In this document: in pieces, positions 42,079 through 49,027 of the stretch
Layout of the letters: every line of letters begins with the position of its first letter
How positions within the stretch are numbered: position 1 is the first letter of the stretch
Source of the DNA: an uncultured Clostridia bacterium
GTDB lineage: Bacteria > Bacillota > Clostridia > UBA1381
Assembly: GCA_947631235.1 (NCBI GenBank)
Contig: CANRKO010000002.1
Location: forward strand, 1-64,000
Length of the DNA stretch: 64,000 bases
Direction of reading: 5' to 3'
Notes under the pieces: generated by a model
Told to the model about the DNA's origin: nothing
Seen by the model: the letters and a program-made list of their open reading frames with translations, nothing else
The model's database searches: none
Made by a program: the position numbers and the translations under genes

Positions 42079-42289
42079 CGGTTAAGAGTTTGCAAAGACC
42101 GCCGTGCGCCCGCCCGGAACAATAAGAACGACCGACTCCCGTCATGTTGCGGCTGCAAGTTCGTTTTATTAGGCGATACATATTCTTTTCAGGAATGTAT
42201 TGATATGTTGATGTGCAGTCAACATACACTTCTTTCCTGTAACAGCGCCTTTTCCGATAAGAATATTTGAATTCGGGATAGTCAGGCAT
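42014..42289 (-). CDS. Array protein, leftward (91 aa)
   Basis: The 91-residue basic, Tyr/Arg-rich product (MPDYPEFKYSYRKRRCYRKE ... ) has several cysteines (RTCSRNMTGVGRSYCSGRA). It is unrecognised. It belongs to array unit 4, whose inverted repeat is identical to units 2 and 3, with the ATG at 42289 right behind AAAGGTGGTG. Confidence 0.5.
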   Translation of the reverse strand: MPDYPEFKYSYRKRRCYRKEVYVDCTSTYQYIPEKNMYRLIKRTCSRNMTGVGRSYCSGRAHGGLCKLLTVTPIEIPPDAPDFEPQSHLSE

Positions 42290-42341
42290 ATAATCACCAC
42301 CTTTCTACGGTGATTATAGCATAAGCAAAAGGAATTTTCAA
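42290..42341 (-). promoter_or_regulatory. Array unit 4: leftward promoter with inverted repeat
   Basis: On the minus strand TTGAAA (42336-42341), 17-bp spacer, TATAAT (42313-42318). ATAATCACC (42290-42298)/GGTGATTAT (42309-42317) matches units 2 and 3. Confidence 0.75.
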
Positions 42342-42385
42342 GCCGCGAGGCGGAAAGGCAACGGACGCGGCGTGAGGAGGTATAT
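42338..42385 (+). repeat. Array leader copy 5
   Basis: Stem GCCGCG (42342-42347)/CGCGGC (42366-42371), but the ribosome site differs (GAGGAGGTATATATG) and leads to an ATG, as if the gene part had been swapped with its own start region. Confidence 0.7.
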
Positions 42386-42586
42386 ATGCGGAAAGTACAG
42401 TACATGTTGGCAGATTACATGAAAAAGAACGGCATTACAATTTCATTTGTTGCAGATGCGGCAGGAATCAAATATGAATTGCTGAGACGTTCGTTGAATG
42501 GAAATCGTGTTATGACTGCGGACGAACTTGCGGCGATATTGATGTCAACAAATATCACATTCAAAGATATTTTAGGTAGGGACTAA
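42386..42586 (+). CDS. Small XRE-type helix-turn-helix protein
   Basis: The 66-residue protein is one helix-turn-helix domain (LADYMKKNGITISFVADAAG, IKYELLRRSLNGNRVMTADE). It could bind the inverted repeats of the array or serve as a second antirepressor; both are guesses. It follows leader copy 5 with an AGGAGG site. It is the only recognisable regulator inside the array. Confidence 0.72.
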   Translation: MRKVQYMLADYMKKNGITISFVADAAGIKYELLRRSLNGNRVMTADELAAILMSTNITFKDILGRD

Positions 42587-42625
42587 CCCATATCTTGTGC
42601 ATCTACCCCATGTACGAGAAGAATT

Positions 42626-42644
42626 ATACTACACGCTGTAGTAT
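42626..42644. promoter_or_regulatory. Palindrome between array genes
   Basis: ATACTACA and TGTAGTAT pair around CGC. It lies in the 42587-42710 gap, which otherwise shows no gene; a second short inverted repeat (AATGAC/GTCATT) follows at 42651-42676. Probably a binding site or small structured RNA. Confidence 0.4.
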
Positions 42645-42710
42645 GGCGTCAATGACAAACACATTGCATAGTCATTAAAAAAATATTACGCCAGCAAAGG
42701 AAAAGGTATT

Positions 42711-42763
42711 ACAGCCGCGGGGTGGAAAGACAACAGACGCGGCATAGGGAAGGAGTGAGGGAA
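42711..42763 (+). repeat. Array leader copy 6
   Basis: Stem GCCGCG (42714-42719)/CGCGGC (42738-42743) is kept although the loop has several changes. GGGAAGGAGTGAGGGAA and GTG at 42764 follow. Confidence 0.72.
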
Positions 42764-42896
42764 GTGAGCGAAAAAAATAACAGTACGTGAAGCCGTTGAC
42801 ATGATTTATAAAAGGGTTAAAATGTTACAACTTATTGTAGCAATTATGATAGTATCAGATCTCGTATGCGTCGTTATAAACTTAATAAAAAGTTAA
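42764..42896 (+). pseudogene. Frameshifted small membrane-protein gene
   Basis: The GTG behind leader copy 6 opens a frame that stops after eight codons. Removing one A from the A7 run at 42771-42777 joins it to a 43-residue frame ending at 42896 with a membrane helix (MLQLIVAIMIVSDLVCVVIN). Either the gene is broken, or the homopolymer was misread, or ribosomes slip here. Confidence 0.5.
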
Positions 42897-42926
42897 CGGA
42901 CGCGGCGTAGGGAAGGAGTGAGGGAA
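42895..42926 (+). repeat. Array leader copy 7 (3' half only)
   Basis: ACGGACGCGGCGT then GGGAAGGAGTGAGGGAA and GTG at 42927. The left half of the stem is missing; the leader begins within the stop codon of the preceding gene. Confidence 0.65.
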
Positions 42927-43163
42927 GTGGATATTATAGAGGCAACAAGAACAGCAATGAAGGAAGGAAAAGGTATAATTAATATGGGATGGCAGAGTCC
43001 TAAATCATACTACCTTTTGCCAACCAACACTACTGATTGCTTTTTGTTAACACCTATAGGCTTTTCTGCTACTGAAGGTCGAGCTTGTCCTCGTTGGAAT
43101 CCTCGTGCGTGCGATATATTATCTGACAAGTGGGAAATCTACGAAGATATAATTAGCGATTAA
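42927..43163 (+). CDS. DUF2829/Tad2-like protein
   Basis: The 78-residue GTG-started protein has the DUF2829 pattern: an N-terminal IIEATRTAMKEGKGIINMGW (compare EALkalKEGKkv...W in the family), a beta-rich middle (SYYLLPTN, CFLLTPIG), and the end RWNPRACDILSDKWEIYED matching the conserved WxPxxxDxLxxDWE tail. Tad2, an anti-Thoeris protein that sequesters the gcADPR signal, belongs to this family; other members have no known role. It is a typical compact phage early gene and the best functional clue for the array. Confidence 0.62.
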   Translation: MDIIEATRTAMKEGKGIINMGWQSPKSYYLLPTNTTDCFLLTPIGFSATEGRACPRWNPRACDILSDKWEIYEDIISD

Positions 43164-43209
43164 GCCGGAACGAGTAAATGACCTCGGCGTGAGAGAAGGA
43201 GTGAGGGAA
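43162..43209 (+). repeat. Array leader copy 8 (diverged)
   Basis: The stem is reduced to GCCG/CGGC with a changed loop, but GAGAAGGAGTGAGGGAA and a GTG at 43210 are retained. Confidence 0.6.
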
Positions 43210-43299
43210 GTGGACAAGGACTTTTTAATTTTTAGCATAATAGGGTTTATTGTCGGTGCAATTATAATTGGTAGTCTTAAAGCACATGGCGCATTATAA
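43210..43299 (+). CDS. Very small membrane peptide (29 aa)
   Basis: A GTG behind leader copy 8 opens a 29-residue frame dominated by one hydrophobic helix (FLIFSIIGFIVGAIIIGSL) with charged ends. The ribosome site is the same as in the other array genes. A single-pass micropeptide; role unknown. Confidence 0.5.
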   Translation: MDKDFLIFSIIGFIVGAIIIGSLKAHGAL

Positions 43300-43437
43300 A
43301 CGGTTGATGATAGACTGATTTGCTAAAAGCTCCTGTGCAGTTAATATGTTATCTAATACATCAGGTGCAACCGCAATACGGTAGTCGGTAAGAGCTGAAC
43401 CGTTATACTCTTCTACGCTTCTGGAGAGGTCAGCTAT
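43294..43437 (-). pseudogene. Gene remnant without a start codon
   Basis: A 47-codon open stretch on the minus strand reads like real protein (ADLSRSVEEYNGSALTDYRI, VAPDVLDNILTAQELLANQ) and ends with TAA, but an in-frame stop precedes it and there is no start or ribosome site. Probably the tail of a gene cut by recombination. It is most of what the 43300-43530 gap contains. Confidence 0.4.
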
Positions 43438-43464
43438 TTATCATACTTATTTATATTTTGTGGT

Positions 43465-43502
43465 GTTGCGGGTTTCGCAATGGACGTTGTAAAACCCGCA
43501 AC
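43465..43502. other. Strong hairpin before the ParB-region genes
   Basis: GTTGCGGGTTT pairs perfectly with AAACCCGCAAC around a 16-base loop. No T-run follows, so it is a structured RNA or processing site rather than a standard terminator. Confidence 0.45.
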
Positions 43503-43530
43503 GCGCCGGTCCAAAGGCAGGTGATAGGAA

Positions 43531-43815
43531 ATGAAGGTTAAACAGATTACGGATATTGAAACAGCGATACGCATTTATTATCAATACCCCGAAATCGACA
43601 ATAATCAAATACGCGAGCTGTTTGGGAGCATAAGCAGCGGAACGCAGGCACGGTACAAAAAGGCGGTAAAGGATGAGCAGATTAACCGCAACGTCAAGAC
43701 AATGTGCATCGACGCTGTGAACACCGAGGTTGCATATGACGTGTGGGGTATTGATGTTGCGGATTTGGAGCGTCGGCTCAAAAAGCTGAAAAGTTTAGGG
43801 CTGGCGAAAGTGTGA
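43531..43815 (+). CDS. Phage protein of unknown function (94 aa)
   Basis: The helical 94-residue product (MKVKQITDIETAIRIYYQYP ... ) contains a possible helix-turn-helix (EIDNNQIRELFGSISSGTQA) and ends basic. It is the first of a co-directional run to 51708. The ribosome site is AGGTGATAGG. No family recognised. Confidence 0.7.
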   Translation: MKVKQITDIETAIRIYYQYPEIDNNQIRELFGSISSGTQARYKKAVKDEQINRNVKTMCIDAVNTEVAYDVWGIDVADLERRLKKLKSLGLAKV

Positions 43816-43831
43816 AAGGAGAGTTAAAACA

Positions 43832-44131
43832 ATGGATATGGCGTCATTGGTAGTTATATGTGCGATTGCGTTTGCGGCGGGTATGATATTTTCAGCCGCG
43901 TTGATACGCGAGCAGCAAAACAGGACGCGCAAGCGGCGGCAAGCGTTTATAAAATCGCGTGACGGGCGGTCGGCGGCTGAGCGCGACCTGGCGCGGGCAT
44001 TAGAACGGTTCGCACGTGCGGTAGAACGCGGTCAGGGATGCACAATCTACAAGGGCGACAGCAATTTGAAATCCGACGACGAATTTATAAACCAATTACG
44101 AAAGGATTTGAGTTTAAATGAGCGATTTTGA
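43832..44131 (+). CDS. Single-pass membrane phage protein (99 aa)
   Basis: An N-terminal transmembrane helix (SLVVICAIAFAAGMIFSAAL) is followed by a basic, Arg-rich cytoplasmic part (RTRKRRQAFIKSRDGRSAAE). It is unrecognised. It overlaps the next gene by 14 bp. Confidence 0.7.
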   Translation: MDMASLVVICAIAFAAGMIFSAALIREQQNRTRKRRQAFIKSRDGRSAAERDLARALERFARAVERGQGCTIYKGDSNLKSDDEFINQLRKDLSLNERF

Positions 44132-44411
44132 CGCACGGCGGCGGATGGCGGGCGGCGCAAGTACGAGGACAATGCCGCGCCCGCTGAATTTGCCGCCCAC
44201 AGACAGCTTGGGTTATGTGGACTTACGGTGTATACAGTGCGGCAGAAAACAAAAGGTAATGCCGGAACTGTTTATCGTCCAGCCCGAAGCTATGACGGAC
44301 AAGGGATATATATGCCCGGATTGTCTGCGCGGCGGTGTTAAGCCGAAAACAAAGCCGACACCGCCGCCGAAAGCGGTACAAATAAGAGTTGAGGACACTA
44401 TAAATCAGTAA
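44118..44411 (+). CDS. Phage zinc-ribbon protein (97 aa)
   Basis: A disordered, basic N-terminus leads to a CxxC...CxxC ribbon (RCIQCGRKQKVMPELF ... GYICPDCLRGG) and a Lys/Pro-rich tail. Metal binding is likely; the partner is unknown. Confidence 0.7.
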   Translation: MSDFDARRRMAGGASTRTMPRPLNLPPTDSLGYVDLRCIQCGRKQKVMPELFIVQPEAMTDKGYICPDCLRGGVKPKTKPTPPPKAVQIRVEDTINQ

Positions 44412-44425
44412 GGAAGGAAAAAATT

Positions 44426-44707
44426 ATGATACACACAATACCATATCTTACAGACAATTTTAACAAACTTGTACGCGCCGAGAGGACAGCTATTGACATG
44501 GACAAAAACTGCCATGTTAAGGTCAATGACTACATAGCAGTGAATGAATTGCTTATACACGAAGGCAAAGACGAATACGGCAGGTGTTGTATTGTGCGCG
44601 TTACGGATGTAATCGCACATGAGCAGAAGGATATTTGCAGCGTCAATCCGTGCCGTATTGAGGAACACAGCCGTATTCCGATGTCAGTATACGGCGGCGA
44701 AGAATAA
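44426..44707 (+). CDS. Phage protein with possible ASCH/DUF3850-like fold
   Basis: The 93-residue protein has CHVKVNDYIAVNELLIHEGK and YGRCCIVRVTDVIAH, spaced like the beta-barrel of small ASCH/DUF3850 proteins, which suggests RNA or nucleotide binding. The match is by pattern only. The ribosome site is AAGGAAGG. Confidence 0.55.
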   Translation: MIHTIPYLTDNFNKLVRAERTAIDMDKNCHVKVNDYIAVNELLIHEGKDEYGRCCIVRVTDVIAHEQKDICSVNPCRIEEHSRIPMSVYGGEE

Positions 44708-44721
44708 AAAGGAGCGAAAAA

Positions 44722-46029
44722 ATGATTGAAAATATAAGCATAGAGAAATTACACCCGCACCCGGACAATCCGCGCCGCGACGTGGGCGACGTTACGGAAC
44801 TGTCCGAAAGCATAAAGGCGAGCGGAGTATTACAGAATTTAACGGTCGTTCCGGCGACGGGATATTATTACGGCGATTATTACGTAGTAATCGGCAATCG
44901 CCGTTTGGCGGCGGCAAAAGCGGCAGGACTTACAGAATTGCCCTGCGCCGTGGTGGAAATGAATCAGAAAACACAGGTCGCGACAATGCTGTTAGAAAAT
45001 ATGCAGCGCAGCGATTTGACGGTTTACGAACAGGCACAGGGCTTTCAAATGATGTTGGACATGGGCGAAACGGTTGAGAGTGTCGCAGAAATGACAGGTC
45101 TTTCACAGTCCACGATCCGCCGTCGGACAAAGCTGTTACAGCTTGACGCGGACACGTTCAAAGCGACAGAAGGGCGCAATATTGACTTACAGGACTATGA
45201 AAAGCTGTTTGAGATTGAGAACGCGGCGCGTCGCAACAAGCTATTGGAAGAAATCGGAACAAATAATTTCAATAACTCCTTTCAAAAGGCAATTGACACA
45301 GAAAAGCGCGAAAAAGAACGTGCGGCATTTGTCGATGGGCTTAACGCGGCAGCAACGCAAATTGACAACGGCGCGGACACAAGCGAATTAAAGTATATAA
45401 CATACATATGTAATGTGGACATGGTTAAAGAAATACCAGACGACGGACACGAGTATTTTTATAAATTGTTTGCGGATACTTCTGCGAATGTATACCGTGC
45501 CTATACCGATGACGAAATTCGGGATCGAACCGCTGACACCGAAAAACGCGCTGCGGCAGCGGCGGCAGAGCGGGAACGGCAACAGCGCATTGAGGAAATA
45601 AATGCACGAATGTATACGCTCCGAGTGAATTTCTTGCGTGAATGTTCGTTGAAGGGTAAGGCGACAATCATCAAGGAATACGCGGCGCGGACAATGGCAC
45701 AAATAAGCTATGACACCCCCGATATGGACATTGTTTCAGACATTTTAGGCATACAGATTGATAACGATGTACAACCCGAAGAAATATGGGATCTATTATC
45801 GCCTAAATTCGCGGTTGATCCCGAACGCGTATTGTTGGCGTTGACATACAGTTTCAGCGGCGACGGCCGCGATTTAGATTTATTGTACGGATATGCAGAT
45901 GGCGATGAGCGGATTGACAATATATATACCATGCTTGAACGGTTTGGCTACGAAATGTCGGACGAAGAACAGGCATTACGCGACGGCACGCATGAGCTAT
46001 TTGCAGAGCTGGAAAGTGAAACAGAATGA
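44722..46029 (+). CDS. ParB/Spo0J-like nuclease-domain protein
   Basis: The 435-residue protein has the ParB N-terminal domain (ISIEKLHPHPDNPRRDVGDV, GYYYGDYYVVIGNRRLAAAK) and the helix-turn-helix (SVAEMTGLSQSTIRRRTKLL). A long C-terminal extension follows (about 200-435) with a coiled-coil stretch around 275-300. No ParA is present, so plasmid-style partition is unlikely. In phages such ParB-like proteins accompany a DNA methyltransferase, as here: the MTase starts inside its stop codon. Confidence 0.87.
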   Translation: MIENISIEKLHPHPDNPRRDVGDVTELSESIKASGVLQNLTVVPATGYYYGDYYVVIGNRRLAAAKAAGLTELPCAVVEMNQKTQVATMLLENMQRSDLTVYEQAQGFQMMLDMGETVESVAEMTGLSQSTIRRRTKLLQLDADTFKATEGRNIDLQDYEKLFEIENAARRNKLLEEIGTNNFNNSFQKAIDTEKREKERAAFVDGLNAAATQIDNGADTSELKYITYICNVDMVKEIPDDGHEYFYKLFADTSANVYRAYTDDEIRDRTADTEKRAAAAAAERERQQRIEEINARMYTLRVNFLRECSLKGKATIIKEYAARTMAQISYDTPDMDIVSDILGIQIDNDVQPEEIWDLLSPKFAVDPERVLLALTYSFSGDGRDLDLLYGYADGDERIDNIYTMLERFGYEMSDEEQALRDGTHELFAELESETE

Positions 46030-47027
46030 GCAAAATAATTAACGGTGACGCGCTTGAAGTGCTGCGGACGCTGCCGGACGAATGTGTTGACTGCTGTATA
46101 ACGTCGCCGCCGTATTACGGCTTGCGCGATTACGGATCGGACGGTCAAATCGGTTTGGAAGAAACGGTCGAGGAATACATACAAAAACTTGTAGCCGTAT
46201 TTCGTGAGGTACGGCGTGTGTTAAAACGTGACGGTACATTGTGGCTGAACATGGGCGACAGTTACGCCGGCAGCGGGAAAGGTGCGGCAGCATATCCCGA
46301 CAATGCTAAAAAATACAAGCAAGCTACGAACAAAGGCATGGTCGGAGCTATAAAAACAGCAAAAATAAAGCATATCGGATATAAGCGTAAGGATCTTATG
46401 GGTATCCCGTGGGAGTTGGCATTTGCGCTCCGCGCCGATGGGTGGTATTTGCGGCAAGACATTATCTGGTACAAACCTAACTGTATGCCGGAAAGCGTCA
46501 AAGACCGCTGTACAAAATCGCATGAGTATATATTTCTTTTAAGCAAATCAGACAAGTATTATTTTGACAGCGAGGCAATCAAAGAGCCGGCAGTCGGGTT
46601 TAACAATATTCCGCCTGCAGGCAGCGTGGGTACGTTTAGACCAAATTCACGGCGGCGCAAGGGCAACGCTAAAACTTTTCGCGGCGGCGTATATACAGGC
46701 AACAAGGCTTTTAATAATTCTCAAAGTCAGGAACGCGACAGTCACGGCAACGTGGAGAATGTGACGGGGTTGCGAAATAAACGCGATGTATGGCAAATAT
46801 CAACACGAGGGTACAAGGGTGCGCATTTTGCGACTTTTCCCGAGGAATTAGCGCGTAATTGTCTGCTTGCGGGGTGTCGTAAGGGTGGTGTCGTGTTAGA
46901 CCCATTTGCAGGGAGCGGCACGGTCGCGGCGGTTGCTGTAAAATGCGGCCGCGATTATGTGGCGATAGAAATAAACGAGAATTACACAGAAATTATAAGA
47001 CAACGAATACGGGAGGTAGAGACATGA
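46026..47027 (+). CDS. Phage DNA methyltransferase (beta class)
   Basis: The 333-residue enzyme has the catalytic motif early (CCITSPPYYGLRDYG, residues about 23-37) and the SAM-binding motif late (VLDPFAGSGTVAAVAVKCGR), the beta-class order. Intermediate blocks are LWLNMGDSYAG, LRQDIIWYKPNCMPES and SHEYIFLLSKSDKYYFD. TSPPY fits an N4-cytosine or N6-adenine amino-methyltransferase. No restriction enzyme lies beside it, so it probably protects the phage DNA. Start and stop overlap both neighbours by four bases (ATGA). Confidence 0.88.
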   Translation: MSKIINGDALEVLRTLPDECVDCCITSPPYYGLRDYGSDGQIGLEETVEEYIQKLVAVFREVRRVLKRDGTLWLNMGDSYAGSGKGAAAYPDNAKKYKQATNKGMVGAIKTAKIKHIGYKRKDLMGIPWELAFALRADGWYLRQDIIWYKPNCMPESVKDRCTKSHEYIFLLSKSDKYYFDSEAIKEPAVGFNNIPPAGSVGTFRPNSRRRKGNAKTFRGGVYTGNKAFNNSQSQERDSHGNVENVTGLRNKRDVWQISTRGYKGAHFATFPEELARNCLLAGCRKGGVVLDPFAGSGTVAAVAVKCGRDYVAIEINENYTEIIRQRIREVET

Positions 47028-47623
47028 TATTATCAAAAATGCTGAAACAATGCAAGAAAAACAAACATATTAAAATAGTCAGATACGGCGGGTATGATTA
47101 TTTATCCGACGGCAGTGTTGCGGGAGTTATTGATGCTGATGTTGACGACTGGACGGCAGAGGACTGTGCGGCGGCGATCGGTATCAGCGACGATGAACGT
47201 GACAAATACATATTCCCGCCCGCCGAGTTTCCGAATGTAACAAAATTTGAGGACGCTGTGCCAATGGAATTTTCTATCGAATTGCCGAGTGGAACGGTTA
47301 TTCAGCCGTTTATGCTTGTCAACAAGCGCGTTTTCTTCGTGCAATCAGGGCTGCTCGATATTTTTGACGACGTTAAGAATAAACGATATTTTTTCGGGCA
47401 TGATACATTGTTTATTATGCGTGATGTATTTACGGTTGGATTTATTAACCCCATGCGTCTCAACTTGAATAATCTGTCGGCGTATGCCGCCGATCTGCTT
47501 ACAGGACTGAACGCGTCAGAGGAAGCGGCGTTTTTCGACGCGGGCGGGCAAATGGAAATTAAAGAGCCGGTCGAGGCGGAAAGCGAGGACAAGAGCGATG
47601 GACAAGGAGCGAGCAGCGATTGA
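47024..47623 (+). CDS. Phage protein of unknown function (199 aa)
   Basis: The 199-residue product starts with a basic stretch (MILSKMLKQCKKNKHIKIVR), has alternating strands and helices in the middle (FSIELPSGTVIQPFMLVNKR) and an acidic, low-complexity tail (VEAESEDKSDGQGASSD). It is coupled to the methyltransferase by ATGA and overlaps the next gene by 26 bp. No family recognised. Confidence 0.75.
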   Translation: MILSKMLKQCKKNKHIKIVRYGGYDYLSDGSVAGVIDADVDDWTAEDCAAAIGISDDERDKYIFPPAEFPNVTKFEDAVPMEFSIELPSGTVIQPFMLVNKRVFFVQSGLLDIFDDVKNKRYFFGHDTLFIMRDVFTVGFINPMRLNLNNLSAYAADLLTGLNASEEAAFFDAGGQMEIKEPVEAESEDKSDGQGASSD

Positions 47624-48476
47624 ACGGCTGAAGGTGGGCGCGGAAACGTCAGAGAGGTATTATAATGCGCCGCTGATAATCTGCTACAGCGGCGGCAAGG
47701 ACAGTGATGTATTATTACAACTGGCGATTAGCAGCGGTATCAAATTTGAAGTATTGCATAATCACACAACTGCTGACGCGCCGGAAACGGTCTACCACAT
47801 ATCGCGCACGTTCCGACAATTAGAGGAACGCGGCATTAAATGTACGCGCGAATATCCGATGTACAAGGGCGCGGCGGTGTCAATGTGGACGCTGATACCG
47901 ATAAAGAAACTGCCACCTACAAGAATAATGCGTTATTGTTGCGAGATTTTGAAGGAACAGGGCGGCAAAAACCGCGCTATCGCAACGGGCGTTCGTTGGA
48001 ATGAAAGCCGCGCACGATCGAAACGCGGAATTTACGAAAGCAACGCCCGAAAAATCAGCGACCGAATTATCATAAACAATGACAACGACGAAAAGCGGCG
48101 GTGGTTCGAGCGGTGCGAACTGCAAGCGAAAACAGTTGTAAACCCGATAATTGACTGGACGGACGCCGATATATGGGACTATATCGCGGACAATCGAATT
48201 GAGTGCAATCCGTTGTATTGTGAGGGTTGGAAACGCGTTGGGTGCGTCGGTTGCCCTATGGCGGGAAAAAACAGGTACGCGGAATTTCGGCGATACCCGA
48301 AGTATGAACAGATGTATATGCACGCGTTTGACCGTATGCTCGAAATGCGAGCAGCGGCGGGCAAGGATAACAAAACATGGCGCAACGGTTATGACGTATT
48401 TCGGTGGTGGTTAGAGGAAAATCATTTACAAGAAGAATTTGGCAAAGAATTTTACGAAAGCGCGGTGACGGAATGA
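47598..48476 (+). CDS. PAPS reductase-like PP-loop protein
   Basis: The 292-residue protein has the ATP-pyrophosphatase PP-loop YSGGKDSDVLLQ (Ser31-Ser36), then RYCCEILKEQGGKNRAIATG and WTDADIWDYI, and the Cys-rich C-terminal block WKRVGCVGCPMAGK. This is the phosphoadenosine-phosphosulphate-reductase-like family found in many phages, related to DndC. A role in DNA or tRNA thiolation is possible but unproven. It overlaps its upstream neighbour and is coupled to the HNH gene by ATGA. Confidence 0.87.
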   Translation: MDKERAAIERLKVGAETSERYYNAPLIICYSGGKDSDVLLQLAISSGIKFEVLHNHTTADAPETVYHISRTFRQLEERGIKCTREYPMYKGAAVSMWTLIPIKKLPPTRIMRYCCEILKEQGGKNRAIATGVRWNESRARSKRGIYESNARKISDRIIINNDNDEKRRWFERCELQAKTVVNPIIDWTDADIWDYIADNRIECNPLYCEGWKRVGCVGCPMAGKNRYAEFRRYPKYEQMYMHAFDRMLEMRAAAGKDNKTWRNGYDVFRWWLEENHLQEEFGKEFYESAVTE

Positions 48477-49000
48477 TCTACAAGGTTTCGACAATAGGAT
48501 TTCAGCCTATTCCCGGATATGAAGGACGTTATGAGATTGATTACTATGCTAACATACGCCGAATATGGTCTAAAAGCGGCAAGCGCACGAAAATGACGCC
48601 TCGCATAAAAAAAGGTGATAGCGTTATCAGGCTTACGGGATTTGACGGTATACGCGCTTGGTATAAAGTGGCACATCTTATGGCGCTGACGTTTATTAAA
48701 GGCTATCGCAAGGGCGTTTCGGTATATCATGCAGACGGAGTAAAAACTAACAATACACTGTCGAATTTGAAACTGGCAAATAAGCGTTCACTTGGAAAAC
48801 TCACAGGAGCGAACAGCCGCCGCCGTACTGTTGCAAAATGCGCGGTCGGCGGTGAAATTGTTGAGATTTATCCGTCAGCACGCGCGGCAGCACGGGCAAA
48901 CTTTTTCAGCTATCAAACGATAATAGACCGATGTAACAAGAAAACAAAGTCTGATATTGCGCCGGACGGCTATGCGTATGTTTGGGCGGACGATTTATAA
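48473..49000 (+). CDS. NUMOD4/HNH-type homing endonuclease
   Basis: The 175-residue protein has NUMOD4 (FQPIPGYEGRYEIDYYANIR), a central HNH-like block (YHADGVKTNNTLSNLKLA, partly degenerate) and a C-terminal NUMOD1 helix-turn-helix (IVEIYPSARAAARANFFSYQ). It is probably a free-standing homing endonuclease that spreads into phage genomes. It begins within the stop codon of the PAPS-reductase-like gene. Confidence 0.83.
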   Translation: MIYKVSTIGFQPIPGYEGRYEIDYYANIRRIWSKSGKRTKMTPRIKKGDSVIRLTGFDGIRAWYKVAHLMALTFIKGYRKGVSVYHADGVKTNNTLSNLKLANKRSLGKLTGANSRRRTVAKCAVGGEIVEIYPSARAAARANFFSYQTIIDRCNKKTKSDIAPDGYAYVWADDL

Positions 49001-49027
49001 AATAGCAAAACGATCGGAGGAATAGAC

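Noticed and set aside
40571-43209. CRISPR-like array of direct repeats
   Set aside because: The repeats are spaced irregularly (about 150-600 bp), contain ribosome sites and start codons, and are separated by genes, with no uniform spacers and no cas genes.
44722-46029. Plasmid partition system
   Set aside because: The ParB-like protein has no ParA and no parS-like repeats nearby and is fused into a phage gene run with a methyltransferase.
47598-48476. Dnd phosphorothioation system
   Set aside because: Only a DndC-like PP-loop protein is present; dndB, dndD, dndE and a cysteine desulphurase are absent.
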